Positions 22,599-30,918 of a stretch of 38,225 bases of DNA are shown in pieces. The stretch is from Candidatus Omnitrophota bacterium (GTDB lineage Bacteria > Omnitrophota > Gorgyraeia > Zapsychrales > Zapsychraceae): the NCBI GenBank assembly GCA_023136835.1, contig JAGLQN010000107.1, positions 1 through 38,225 on the forward strand. Direction: 5' to 3'. Numbering within the stretch: position 1 is the stretch's first letter; every line of letters starts with the position of its first letter. The translations under genes and the position numbers were made by a program. Below the pieces are notes generated by a model. That model did no database searches. It saw only the letters and a list, made by a program, of their open reading frames with translations, and was not told the DNA's origin.

Positions 22599-23885
22599 AT
22601 GGCTGATGACATTACCCAAGTACAAGAAGCTATTGTCAACGCTGATAAGGCGGGGGATGGGGAAGCTGTGCGTCAATTAGCTGCCCACCTAGAAACACTG
22701 CAAGCACCAACACTTGCTAGTCAGTCCCCATTTGACCCGACAATAACTGAACGTGGCGATATTATCTATCCATACGGCACAGACCCCGCAACCGGGGAAG
22801 AAGTGCTGGCTTGGCCGCAAATGTTCAAGAGTTTTTATGAAGGTGCCATGATACCGGGTCGCGCCATGCAAGGTGAGCAGATTTCACAGGAAGAAATTGA
22901 GCGTGGGGCAATGGCTGCAAATATTGGCGGCTCTAGATTGATAGGTGGAATGAGGCCAAAGCTACGCACCAAGGCAGCTAGTGAAATAAAGAAAGATGCT
23001 TCCGCGCTATACAAAAAGGTAGAAAACACACCAACAATGGTGCAAGCAAATACCTATGATAATATGCTTACTAGTCTTGCTGGAAAACTCGAAGAAAATG
23101 CCATCATTACTAGTGGATACCCAAAAGTACATAACGCCATTAGGGATATGATTAAATACAAAGGTAAAGAGATGCCCACCAAACGGCTTATGGCTCATTT
23201 GAAGGTGTTAAAAAAGGCGGTTTCACCGGAAGAGAAATATGCGGCTGATATGGTTTCAAGGCACATCAAAGAATACCTAGTAAAGCATGGCGATGATAGT
23301 GTTGCTGGTGACTTGGCGGTGCTAAAACAGGCTGATACACTTTGGGCGCAGGGTTCTACTGCTAAACTGTTTGAAAACGCCCTTGAAAAAGCAAAGCATA
23401 CAAGGTCAGGCTTTGAAAACGGCCTACGAACCGAATTTGGCAAAATACTTAGGCAGAATATTGATGGCAAGTTAAAAACACCGCTTTCACCGCAAGTGGT
23501 GACCGCCCTTGAGAAGGTTGTTGATGGCACTATCCCTGCTAACAACTTGCGCCGGGTTGGTAAGTTTGGCCCCGGTATTGGGGCGCAAACAAACGGCCTA
23601 ATGACTATGCTGCTAACAATGTCTGGTGGCGGCGCTTTAATGGCTGGAAACCCGCTGGTAGCTGCTGGTGTTGCTGGTTTAGCGGCTGCTGGCAAGGCTT
23701 CACAAGTTGGCGCTACTCAATTGACAAAGGGTGCAGCTAAAGAAGTATTAGCTGCCCAAGCTGGCCGTGTACCTACTGGTGGCCATCAAGTCGTTGGTGG
23801 GCCGTCACGGGCCAAGGCTCTCGTATCTCCATTAATTGAAAGCACCCAACCCCCCGGATTGCTTTCTGACAAGCAATGGTATTAA
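22599..23885 (+). CDS. Probable internal/ejection protein, 428 aa
   Basis: A helical N-terminus (QVQEAIVNADKAGDGEAVRQ), a basic helical middle with LMAHLKVLKKAVSPEEKYA, and a C-terminal hydrophobic, Gly/Ala-rich stretch (TMLLTMSGGGALMAGNPLVAA) with membrane character. No lytic transglycosylase motif is visible. Third member of the putative ejection set preceding the fibre. Confidence 0.6.
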   Translation: MADDITQVQEAIVNADKAGDGEAVRQLAAHLETLQAPTLASQSPFDPTITERGDIIYPYGTDPATGEEVLAWPQMFKSFYEGAMIPGRAMQGEQISQEEIERGAMAANIGGSRLIGGMRPKLRTKAASEIKKDASALYKKVENTPTMVQANTYDNMLTSLAGKLEENAIITSGYPKVHNAIRDMIKYKGKEMPTKRLMAHLKVLKKAVSPEEKYAADMVSRHIKEYLVKHGDDSVAGDLAVLKQADTLWAQGSTAKLFENALEKAKHTRSGFENGLRTEFGKILRQNIDGKLKTPLSPQVVTALEKVVDGTIPANNLRRVGKFGPGIGAQTNGLMTMLLTMSGGGALMAGNPLVAAGVAGLAAAGKASQVGATQLTKGAAKEVLAAQAGRVPTGGHQVVGGPSRAKALVSPLIESTQPPGLLSDKQWY

Positions 23886-23896
23886 AGGAATAAATT

Positions 23897-25105
23897 ATGA
23901 GCGAAATTAATGACCTCGATATCGTCGATGCCAACAACACAGGCCGCTTCCCCGAGGGGATGCTTGCTAGTGATGTAAACGATAGCGCAAGAGAATTAGA
24001 GGGCATTATAGCCCGTTGGCATGAGGACGGTAACGCCTCAATAGCTTCCACTGGTTCGGCTAATGCTTATGTACTTGCAGCAAAACAAACCCTATCAGCT
24101 TACTATGATGGGCTTATTGTGGCCTTTGACGCTAACTTTGCCAGTACAGGGGCTTGCACCCTAAGCGTGGACGCAGTAAGCGCAGACACAATTAAGAAGC
24201 ACGGCGCAACGGATTTAGCAGCCGATGACATTAAGGTTGGGCAGAAGGTCTTTGTTGTCCATGACGGCACTAACTGGCAGATGATTAGCCCCTTGGGTAA
24301 CGCCCCCGGAACTGGTAACGGTGATGTTGTCGGCCCCGCATCTGCTACTGATGGCGCTACGGCAACCTATGACGGGACAACGGGCAAACTCTTAAAAGAT
24401 GGTGTCGTTTTAGGTACTGTGGCTACGCTTGACAGCGGAACGGGGTCTGGTGCTGTTCCTTTAGTCGGAACCAAATCATCAACTGAAACACTTGCTGGTT
24501 TGGTCGAGAAATCTACCAGCGCCGAAAACGTAACTGGAACCGATGATACCGTATGGCCCACAGTCGCGGGTACTAAGGAAATGATTGACACTCACGCTAC
24601 TGGCGGGGGCTGGGTGTTTGTTTCGGCTTCTACTGCAAGCGCAAGTGCAACCATAGCCTTTACAGGCATGGAAGCTGGCTACGACTATCAAATTGAAATG
24701 TATAATCTTCAATCTGCAACAGACGCGGTTGACCTATACGCACAAGTTGGCATTACTGGCCCCACTTATCGAACAGCTAATTATAAAGGAACAACTGCTG
24801 ATATTGTTGCGGGAACTTCGGGGGGTATTGATTATACTTCCCAAATAGAATTAACTCGTTCCCCATTTGGTACAGGAGCTAACGAACTTGGGCGGTTCAC
24901 CTTTACCCTGAATGACCCTGCTGCTGTTGCGCTTACTTTCTTCCAACTATTAGGTGCGCTCAATAATTCCTCTGCTGGGGAAGCAGTTGTAATGGGGGGT
25001 GGCCACCACACAACATCGGAAGCTCACACAGCTATTCAGTTTAAAATGAGTAGCGGAAATATCGCTACGGGCGAGTTTAAACTTTATCGGAGGCTAAACG
25101 CATGA
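23897..25105 (+). CDS. Tail fibre / receptor-binding protein
   Basis: 402 residues. The first 130 (LDIVDANNTGRFPEGMLASDVND..., GIIARWHEDGNASIASTGSANAY) form a virion-attachment domain seen on many podoviral fibres. A Gly/Thr-rich linker (GNGDVVGPASATDGATATYDG) of the bacteriophage fibre-repeat style follows. The tip from about 235 is a beta domain of unknown receptor. The following DUF4376-like gene overlaps by ATGA. Confidence 0.75.
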   Translation: MSEINDLDIVDANNTGRFPEGMLASDVNDSARELEGIIARWHEDGNASIASTGSANAYVLAAKQTLSAYYDGLIVAFDANFASTGACTLSVDAVSADTIKKHGATDLAADDIKVGQKVFVVHDGTNWQMISPLGNAPGTGNGDVVGPASATDGATATYDGTTGKLLKDGVVLGTVATLDSGTGSGAVPLVGTKSSTETLAGLVEKSTSAENVTGTDDTVWPTVAGTKEMIDTHATGGGWVFVSASTASASATIAFTGMEAGYDYQIEMYNLQSATDAVDLYAQVGITGPTYRTANYKGTTADIVAGTSGGIDYTSQIELTRSPFGTGANELGRFTFTLNDPAAVALTFFQLLGALNNSSAGEAVVMGGGHHTTSEAHTAIQFKMSSGNIATGEFKLYRRLNA

Positions 25106-25563
25106 GGCACCATCTAATTAACGGCGTAGAAGTACCGTTCACCCCCGAAGAAGAAACCGCTCAAGATATTATTGATGCTGAATTTGAAGCCGGGCTATTG
25201 CCAAAAGCAATTGCGGATAAAAAAGAAGCTGTAGATGCGTTACATCTCCAAAAAGCAACTGCATCTTTTGCACATGGTGGACGAACTTTTGATGCCGATA
25301 AGTACGCGCAGCAAAATATCCGTGATGCGATACAATACAAACGAGACAAGCCCATAGCCGATGGAGTTAATAGGACATGGAGGCTTGCCAACAACACCAC
25401 AGTAACGCTAACATGGGGAGAGGTTCGCGATATGGGTCTTGCTTTATTTGAACGGGGCGACGATTATTTCGGATATGCCAGTATTCATAAAGATGCCATT
25501 GATGCGTTAACAACCGTTACCGCTGTAGATGCCTATGATATTACTATAAATTGGTCAGCATAA
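25102..25563 (+). CDS. DUF4376-like fibre-associated protein
   Basis: 153 residues. The C-terminal half has FAHGGRTFDADKYAQQNIRDAI and WRLANNTTVTLTWGEVRDMG, the pattern of DUF4376 domains that occur in or next to phage fibre proteins. Could be a fibre chaperone or accessory tip. ATGA overlap with the fibre gene supports a joint function. Confidence 0.65.
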   Translation: MRHHLINGVEVPFTPEEETAQDIIDAEFEAGLLPKAIADKKEAVDALHLQKATASFAHGGRTFDADKYAQQNIRDAIQYKRDKPIADGVNRTWRLANNTTVTLTWGEVRDMGLALFERGDDYFGYASIHKDAIDALTTVTAVDAYDITINWSA

Positions 25564-25574
25564 AGGATATAAAG

Positions 25575-25640
25575 ATGCCACGTAAACCCAAACCTAAGCC
25601 CAAACCTAGACCTAAGCCCAAGGGAGGCGGCAGAAAATAG
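25575..25640 (+). CDS. 21-residue Pro/Lys-rich peptide
   Basis: An ATG after AAAGGATATAAAG opens a peptide of alternating Lys-Pro with two Arg-Pro steps, ending GGGRK. The DNA is a run of near repeats of CCCAAACCTAAG. The stop TAG overlaps the GTG of the next gene (TAGTG). It is highly basic and unstructured. Similar tiny K-P peptides are known near phage lysis genes, but their role is unknown. Confidence 0.45.
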   Translation: MPRKPKPKPKPRPKPKGGGRK

Positions 25641-26365
25641 TGTTCTCGCTTATAGCCATTGCACTTTGTGCCGTCAACATAACCACGGCACATCTTATGG
25701 ATTTGCAATACGATGAATATCTGATCGTATTCCAAGCCTATATTGCGTTGCTTTGCGTGGCCGCCTTGGTATCCAAAGATACCCAACGCGATAAATCGGC
25801 ACTTTCTGTTCTTGCAATCTGGGCTATATGGATATTATTGACCGATCAATTTAATTTAAACTTGCCTGATTTTTTGCTTTCCATAGAGGCTTTTGCGTTT
25901 TCTTTCTTTGTTTTATGGGCCTTGATTCGTCCGTATTTTTACGCTTCCGCCGATCTTTCCCAGCGCGGTGAGAATGTTTATATCGGTTTCTACCAAGGAA
26001 CCCACGCCCCGCTTCTTTCATCTCTGGCAGCGTTGTTTGGCCTCCCATTTTCCTCCATTGTGATTGTTGCCGGGGATAAGGTATTGCGCTCATCTGGTGC
26101 GGGCAAGATGGTTATCAACAACACATCGTTACTAAGAAAAGGCGATTTTATTCTTGTCGATACCAATAAGCCCGCAACCAAAGATATAATTGATGCAATC
26201 ATTAAATGTGACGGATTGCCAACAAGGGCGTTTGGAGTATTTAAAACCAAATGTGTCCGTAACTGCGAACCAATTCTTGAATTGCTTGGGCTAAAACCAA
26301 AATCATGGCCGTACTATTTGCCGTCAATATTTTATTATCAAGCCGTTAGGGGTAGCCATGTCTGA
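25640..26365 (+). CDS. Membrane protein with C-terminal soluble domain, 241 aa, GTG start
   Basis: About four transmembrane segments in the first 95 residues (LIAIALCAVNITTAHL, YLIVFQAYIALLCVAALV, LSVLAIWAIWILL, IEAFAFSFFVLWALI). A soluble part follows: GENVYIGFYQGTHAPLLSSLAALF, SSIVIVAGDKVLRSSGAGKM, DGLPTRAFGVFKTKC. Start GTG 25640 with GGGAGG upstream. It lies at the start of the lysis region. Family not recognised. Confidence 0.65.
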   Translation: MFSLIAIALCAVNITTAHLMDLQYDEYLIVFQAYIALLCVAALVSKDTQRDKSALSVLAIWAIWILLTDQFNLNLPDFLLSIEAFAFSFFVLWALIRPYFYASADLSQRGENVYIGFYQGTHAPLLSSLAALFGLPFSSIVIVAGDKVLRSSGAGKMVINNTSLLRKGDFILVDTNKPATKDIIDAIIKCDGLPTRAFGVFKTKCVRNCEPILELLGLKPKSWPYYLPSIFYYQAVRGSHV

Positions 26366-26690
26366 GCATAATATGAGCAAAGAGGATATGGACGAAATCA
26401 AGGCGTTTATCCGTGATGTGGGAGAGGAACTGGCCGGGACAGTGGCAACCACCAAGATGGAGGCAATCGCTCGGGCGCACGTTCAGGAAGAATTTAGGAT
26501 GCTTGGGGTCGATGCGTCAACGGCTGATGGTGTTAAGGAGTTCCAAGCTAATATGGCCACCCTAGACCGCTTGAGAAGGGTATCTGAAAAGATTGGCCTA
26601 ACAATCATCTTAACATTCTTTACAGTTTTAACGGGTGGTATAATATCGCTCATTTGGCAATCAATCGGGGGTGGGAAAGGAACCGGATAA
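26358..26690 (+). CDS. Holin-like protein with C-terminal membrane segment, 110 aa
   Basis: A soluble helical N-terminus (MSKEDMDEIKAFIRDVGEEL) and one strong transmembrane helix near the C-terminus (GLTIILTFFTVLTGGIISLIW), ending GGGKGTG. Size, topology and location four genes around an endolysin fit a type III-like holin or pinholin. Starts 8 bases inside the preceding gene behind AGGGGTAG. Confidence 0.55.
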   Translation: MSEHNMSKEDMDEIKAFIRDVGEELAGTVATTKMEAIARAHVQEEFRMLGVDASTADGVKEFQANMATLDRLRRVSEKIGLTIILTFFTVLTGGIISLIWQSIGGGKGTG

Positions 26691-27020
26691 GTGAGATACT
26701 TAATTGTTCTGCTTTTGTTCTTTGCTAGTCCGGCCCTTGCTGCCATCAAGGGAGAAGTAATGCAGTTCGGGATAGTGTGCATAGACCCCTCCGCTGTAAG
26801 TCAAATAACCACCTCCGCCGAAACCTCAACCCAATTGGCAAGTGAAAAGATAAACCAAGCGCAAGTATCGGGAGTGTGCGTAGTAGGGCGATTCCTCGCC
26901 ACCTTGGAGGAAAGAATAGGAACCGGGGTGGACGCTGACGGTTATACATACGAAACATGGGCAATCAGCAAAAACGGTGTTACGGCTTATACTTTCATTC
27001 TAGTTCCTCCGAGTATTTGA
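26691..27020 (+). CDS. Secreted periplasmic protein, 109 aa, GTG start
   Basis: A clear signal peptide MRYLIVLLLFFASPALAA with cleavage after ALA. The mature part of about 92 residues holds two Cys (GIVCIDPSAV, SGVCVVGRFL) and a short beta C-terminus. Start GTG 26691 abuts the holin-like stop. It could be a spanin-type or other envelope protein; no lipobox is present, so it is not an o-spanin lipoprotein. Confidence 0.6.
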   Translation: MRYLIVLLLFFASPALAAIKGEVMQFGIVCIDPSAVSQITTSAETSTQLASEKINQAQVSGVCVVGRFLATLEERIGTGVDADGYTYETWAISKNGVTAYTFILVPPSI

Positions 27021-27021
27021 T

Positions 27022-27402
27022 ATGTGGCCTTATTTCCCCAAGGCAGAGTTCGAGCGCATTGGCTCAGACCCCACCAAGATGAACCCCGAGTTCATGGAAA
27101 AACTGGTGGATTTGCGCGAAGCCCTAAACAGCCCCATGAGGATTAATTCAGCCTATCGCACCCCAGAACATAATTCCCGAGTATCTAGCTCAGGTTTAAA
27201 CGGCCCCCACACCACAGGCAAGGCTATTGACATAGGAATAGCTGGCGAACCAGCCTACCATATGGTATTGTTGGCTATGAGTATGGGATTTACAGGAATC
27301 GGAGTAAGGCAATCCGGCGATTGGAACGGGCGATTCATCCATTTAGATTGCTTGGAAAATGAGGAAACCCGACCACGCCCGGCATTATGGAGTTACCCCT
27401 AA
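27022..27402 (+). CDS. Endolysin, M15 family peptidase
   Basis: 126 residues. SAYRTPEHNSRV (43-54), then H63 and D70 in HTTGKAIDIGI, and H107-x-D109 in GRFIHLDC are the zinc ligands and catalytic pattern of peptidase M15A (D-Ala-D-Ala type), as in phage L-Ala-D-Glu or D-Ala peptidases. It cuts peptidoglycan cross-links at lysis. No signal peptide, so export depends on the holin. Confidence 0.88.
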   Translation: MWPYFPKAEFERIGSDPTKMNPEFMEKLVDLREALNSPMRINSAYRTPEHNSRVSSSGLNGPHTTGKAIDIGIAGEPAYHMVLLAMSMGFTGIGVRQSGDWNGRFIHLDCLENEETRPRPALWSYP

Positions 27403-27803
27403 TGAAATACAAGCAAGGTTATAAATACCAGCTTTACAAAAACGAAGTCTTTCAAACCTACATCAAACCCAAGATGATGATTAAGACGGAATATATAACC
27501 CTAACTCCCCAAGGGTTATTAATCATTGAGAAGGGCTATGCTTGGGATGGGCCGAGTGGGCCAACCTTCGATACAAAGTCATTTATGCGGGGCTCTCTGG
27601 CCCATGACGCATTTTACCAGATGCTTCGTGAAGGTCACCTACCGCAAGCATGGCGCAGGGATGCAGACCGCGAATTGGTCAACATTTGCAAAGAGGATGG
27701 AATGTGGAAAGTTCGCGCTTGGTGGGTATATAAGGGTGTTCGTATGTTTGCCGCTTCTGCCGCTTCCAAAGATAATGTAAAAAAAGTGCTTACAGCGCCG
27801 TGA
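27402..27803 (+). CDS. DUF1353 family protein
   Basis: 133 residues from ATG 27402, overlapping the endolysin stop (TAATG). KGYAWDGPSGPTFDTKSFMRGSLAHDAFYQML is the DUF1353 signature, and WRRDADRELVNIC and WKVRAWWVYKGVRMF complete the domain. DUF1353 proteins lie commonly next to phage lysis genes; biochemical role unknown. Confidence 0.85.
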   Translation: MKYKQGYKYQLYKNEVFQTYIKPKMMIKTEYITLTPQGLLIIEKGYAWDGPSGPTFDTKSFMRGSLAHDAFYQMLREGHLPQAWRRDADRELVNICKEDGMWKVRAWWVYKGVRMFAASAASKDNVKKVLTAP

Positions 27804-27844
27804 AAATAGGGTATGTTTATGACTTATCATAGATTGGAGGGATA

Positions 27845-28783
27845 ATGCCAAAAGCAAAAGTGGAAGATGATGAGTTTATTCAGCTATTCAAACTTCACGG
27901 CGCAAGCGGAACGGCTGAAAGAACGCAATCCGATATTCGGGGCGTTTATAAAAGGCGCAAAAGGCTAGAGAATAAGTATCAAACGCGCATTATTGGCCCA
28001 AACCAAATGAACAGCCCAACCATCAAATACTCCCCGAGGGTTGAATTAGATATCCGCAACGGAACGGTACTAGTTGCCTCGGATGCCCACTACTGGCCCG
28101 GGCCCACCACAACAGCCCATAGAGCCTTTGTACGCTTCTGTGAGGAAATGAACCCATCCGCAGTCATAATGAATGGTGATGTATTTGATGGGGCAAGTAT
28201 ATCACGCCACCCCCCGATAGGTTGGGAAACCAGCCCAACGGTTGAACAAGAATTAGAGGTCTGCAAGGAACGGCTGGCAGAGATTGAATATGCCTCCCCA
28301 AATGCCGCCCATATTTGGACTTTTGGGAATCATGACCAAAGATTCGAAACCAAGCTGGCAAGCCACGTACCAGAGTTTAAGGGTGTTCACGGTATCCATT
28401 TGAAAGACCATTTTGAGGGGTGGCGGCCCGGTTGGGCTTGCTGGATAAACGGTAAAGTAGCAATCAAGCACCGCTGGAAGGGTGGAGTTCATGCCACCCA
28501 CAACAATACAATGGGTTCTGGCCTCTCAATGGTTACGGGCCACCTTCATAGCCTAAAGGTATCACCCTATACCGATTATACAGGAACAAGGTTCGGGGTG
28601 GATACGGGAACCCTTGCAGACCTATCTAGCGAACAATTCAGCTACGCAGAGGACAACCCAGCTAACCATAGAAGCGGATTCGCAGTCCTAACCTTTAATG
28701 ACGGCAATCTTTTGTGGCCCGAATTATGTCATGTCTTGGAACCAGGAAAGGTTGAGTTTAGGGGTGAGGTAATAAAGGTATGA
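27845..28783 (+). CDS. Calcineurin-like metallophosphoesterase
   Basis: 312 residues behind TTGGAGGGATA. The metal-binding motifs are present in order: SDAH (D80, H82), GDVFD (111-115), GNHD (161-164), H209 and GHLH (232-235). An N-terminal 60-residue helical piece (FIQLFKLHGASGTAERTQSDI...) may be a DNA-binding helix-turn-helix. It hydrolyses phosphate esters, perhaps nucleic acids or nucleotides; substrate unknown. ATGA overlap with the Ntn-hydrolase gene suggests coupled production. Confidence 0.88.
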   Translation: MPKAKVEDDEFIQLFKLHGASGTAERTQSDIRGVYKRRKRLENKYQTRIIGPNQMNSPTIKYSPRVELDIRNGTVLVASDAHYWPGPTTTAHRAFVRFCEEMNPSAVIMNGDVFDGASISRHPPIGWETSPTVEQELEVCKERLAEIEYASPNAAHIWTFGNHDQRFETKLASHVPEFKGVHGIHLKDHFEGWRPGWACWINGKVAIKHRWKGGVHATHNNTMGSGLSMVTGHLHSLKVSPYTDYTGTRFGVDTGTLADLSSEQFSYAEDNPANHRSGFAVLTFNDGNLLWPELCHVLEPGKVEFRGEVIKV

Positions 28784-29196
28784 CCACCATAGCCACAGAC
28801 GGAAAATCAATGGCTTGTGATTCCCGGCTTATAGGGTCGCACATAGACCAGATAAACACCAAAAAGATATTCCGTGTTCGTGGTAAGATTGTGGGCATAG
28901 CTGGCGCATTGGCAGAGGCACTTATATTCGTTGATTGGTTAAAAAGTGAAACCAAGGATACCAAGCCGGATTTATCTGACAGCTTTGAGGCTATCGTTGT
29001 CGGCCCCAATGGGGTGGATTGGTATGGGGACAGGTTGGTGGCCGTTTCCGTTGGGATTCCAGCCGCTATCGGCTCAGGTGGTGATTATGCTATGGGGGCC
29101 ATGATGGCAGGGGCTACCCCTAAAAAGGCGGTTGAGATAGCCAAGAAACTAGACCCCGGCTCTGGTGGCCCTGTTAAAGAGCTAATCCTCAAATAG
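28780..29196 (+). CDS. HslV/proteasome-like Ntn hydrolase
   Basis: 138 residues. It starts MTTIATDGKSMACDSR: Thr2 after Met matches the nucleophile of HslV (MTTI...) and D14 the conserved acid. TKKIFRVRGKIVGIAG parallels the HslV Lys33 region. AIGSGGDYAMGAMMAGATPKKAVEIAKKLD matches the HslV GSGGNYA signature. It is shorter than HslV (about 175). Such phage homologues are known; whether they assemble and cut proteins is not. No HslU-like ATPase is present. Last gene of the rightward arm. Confidence 0.8.
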   Translation: MTTIATDGKSMACDSRLIGSHIDQINTKKIFRVRGKIVGIAGALAEALIFVDWLKSETKDTKPDLSDSFEAIVVGPNGVDWYGDRLVAVSVGIPAAIGSGGDYAMGAMMAGATPKKAVEIAKKLDPGSGGPVKELILK

Positions 29197-29230
29197 CCCT
29201 ATATGCCCATATAAGCCCCGTACAGGCGTT

Positions 29231-29491
29231 TTAGCTTTTTGGGGTCATAGCGGTTATATATTCTTCCATCTCGCATACACGGCCATTCATGTGAGCCTCA
29301 CGCCTAGCAATCTCCCTTTGAATATACCACACGCTCTTTTCCAAGTCCTCAATGGCATCATTTTTAAGGTCAGCCCGCCAGATATATTTAATGGCATTAC
29401 CAAGGCAGAAATTCATATGTTCCGTTACTTGGATGCACTCAATTCCGCTGGCGTGCTTTCGGTAGTGGGGGGGTGAATTAACATTATCCAT
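29231..29491 (-). CDS. DUF3310 family protein
   Basis: 86 residues with the full DUF3310 signature: NSPPHYRKHASGIECIQVTEH, then LGNAIKYIWRADLK and DLEKSVWYIQREIARR. This phage family of nucleotide kinase-associated proteins has unknown function. Last gene of the leftward transcript, 34 bases from the convergent Ntn-hydrolase gene. The gap holds a TATATG/CATATA dyad but no convincing terminator. Confidence 0.88.
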   Translation of the reverse strand: MDNVNSPPHYRKHASGIECIQVTEHMNFCLGNAIKYIWRADLKNDAIEDLEKSVWYIQREIARREAHMNGRVCEMEEYITAMTPKS

Positions 29492-29754
29492 TATTTATCC
29501 TTTCTGAATTTTTTATGCAACAGCATGGAGAAAATAGCCCCCAATGCCCCACCTGTTCCTAACTGGAACCACAACCACACCTTATCCTCAAGATTAACGG
29601 CATTTATTGCAATCGTACCTATCAAAAACATATCAAAGTACGCCATCCCGTAACTAATGGGAACCGCCCATCCTATCTTATGATGCTGGACGTTCAGTTG
29701 TTGAAACGCCCGCAACGCGACATAGGCAAAAGATGCAAAAAATGGTGCTAACAT
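29491..29754 (-). CDS. Membrane protein, 87 aa
   Basis: Two or three hydrophobic segments (MLAPFFASFAYVALRAF, WAVPISYGMAYFDMFLIGTIAI, LWFQLGTGGALGAIFSMLL) and a basic C-terminal tail HKKFRKDK on the cytoplasmic side. It overlaps the DUF3310 start by one base. Could be a holin-like or superinfection-exclusion protein; not recognised. Confidence 0.6.
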   Translation of the reverse strand: MLAPFFASFAYVALRAFQQLNVQHHKIGWAVPISYGMAYFDMFLIGTIAINAVNLEDKVWLWFQLGTGGALGAIFSMLLHKKFRKDK

Positions 29755-29810
29755 AAGAAAACCTTATTTATCATATTGGGCATTATGCGATAACGCACGG
29801 TTGCGCTCGT

Positions 29811-30386
29811 TTACGCGCTTGATTTCATCGTTAGCGGTTGCATTTGGAATGGTCTATCCGCTGGTAAGAAATCAGGCTTAGGCGGCATATCATCCACGAT
29901 GTTGTCGGACGCTTCACAGATGGCCGCTGATGCCCAAGCCACAGCCACTTCGCGCTGTTCGTCTGTCCAGCTTGCGACTAATTCCTCGGTTAGTTCGTCA
30001 GTATGAACCGCACCCAAAAGAACCAGCCAAGCGGTGTGCGGTGTAAGTGGCGGTAGTTCTGGCTCAGAAATACGCACCGCCTTATTGCGGCTATCAAGAC
30101 CACAAGCTATCAGCGCACAAAACAAAAGGTCATAAGGGCCGCGCTTTTGACGGTGGAAACCTTCAAGGCCGCCGACTATTACTTCTTCATCTTCATAGCC
30201 AACAGTTAATTTGCCCTTTTTCCATACGGATTTAAGAGCGCCCTTCCAAGGTGGGGTTTTCTTGAGCGTCACAGTGTAATCGCCCAATTCCATATCGCCG
30301 CCAGTGTTGGCAATCTCAACAATGCCAAGGGGTCTTGCATTGGCTTCAACTCCGCTGGGTATCAATTCAATTGTGCATCTAAGCAT
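29811..30386 (-). CDS. Two-part phage hypothetical protein, 191 aa
   Basis: The N-terminal half (MLRCTIELIPSGVEANARPLG, GDYTVTLKKTPPWKG, RQKRGPYDLLFCAL) matches a small stand-alone phage family. The second half (TDEQREVAVAWASAAICEASDN, PPKPDFL) looks like another phage protein of unknown role, so this may be a fusion. Behind AAGAAGGAAAT. The stop lies in a GCGTAAACGAG junction; see the note on a second open frame just downstream. Confidence 0.65.
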   Translation of the reverse strand: MLRCTIELIPSGVEANARPLGIVEIANTGGDMELGDYTVTLKKTPPWKGALKSVWKKGKLTVGYEDEEVIVGGLEGFHRQKRGPYDLLFCALIACGLDSRNKAVRISEPELPPLTPHTAWLVLLGAVHTDELTEELVASWTDEQREVAVAWASAAICEASDNIVDDMPPKPDFLPADRPFQMQPLTMKSSA

Positions 30387-30417
30387 TTTATTTCCTTCTT
30401 TCTGGTGGCTCGTTTGG

Positions 30418-30582
30418 TTACGCTCTATTGATTTGTTGCTCGGTTTCTAAGCGAGAGCGCAGCCATGTATTCAAATCCCAAAGCAACGCCCTAACCTCAT
30501 CGGGGGTGGGTTCGGCTGGTCGGCTTTCCAGCCCCCGTTGCGCTTCATCCCGAAAATCAATCATAATTACGTTTATATCCAT
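30418..30582 (-). CDS. Hypothetical protein, 54 aa
   Basis: Begins MDINVIMIDFRDEAQRGLES and ends LRSRLETEQQINRA; helical and charged. The ATG at 30582 is preceded by ACGAGGAATAAACG. It fills the space between its neighbours exactly, with stop codon in the recurring AACGAG junction. Function not recognised. Confidence 0.55.
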   Translation of the reverse strand: MDINVIMIDFRDEAQRGLESRPAEPTPDEVRALLWDLNTWLRSRLETEQQINRA

Positions 30583-30597
30583 GTCGTTTATTCCTCG

Positions 30598-30894
30598 TTA
30601 TGTTTCATCTTTTGGCTTGATAAACACATACGGCTGTTCACCATTGTAATTTCTGTTTGCCCATTCAGGGTTGTGGTATTCCGGGGCCACCAATTTTGTG
30701 TTTTCGCTGGCTAAGATATTTCTAGCTAGGCAAATCATGTCCCACCAGTTCCCACAGAAAGAACAGCTTTCATCTTTCCCATAGCCATCAAACCAGTCAT
30801 ACGGGCCATCAAAGCCGTCAACATGGATATTAGCCCTCTTACCACCTGAAAGACTTGTTTGGGGCCATTCCCTTACTTCGATTTTCTCACTCAT
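30598..30894 (-). CDS. Hypothetical protein, 98 aa
   Basis: ATG 30894 (MSEKIEVREW) is chosen because GGAGGG lies 8 bases upstream; a longer in-frame ATG covers that ribosome site. The body has FDGPYDWFDGYGKDESCSFCGNWWD (CxxC pair) and YHNPEWANRNYNGEQPYVF. Aromatic-rich. Not recognised. Confidence 0.6.
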   Translation of the reverse strand: MSEKIEVREWPQTSLSGGKRANIHVDGFDGPYDWFDGYGKDESCSFCGNWWDMICLARNILASENTKLVAPEYHNPEWANRNYNGEQPYVFIKPKDET

Positions 30895-30918
30895 TTCTCT
30901 GCCCTCCATAGGCTCGTT

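Noticed and set aside
23195-23695. 166-codon minus-strand frame.
   Set aside because: Lies entirely opposite the putative ejection protein gene, with Ser/Phe-rich shadow composition.
29197-29230. A bidirectional terminator between the convergent arms.
   Set aside because: Only a small TATATG/CATATA dyad and scattered T runs are present; no stable GC stem with a T tract on either strand.
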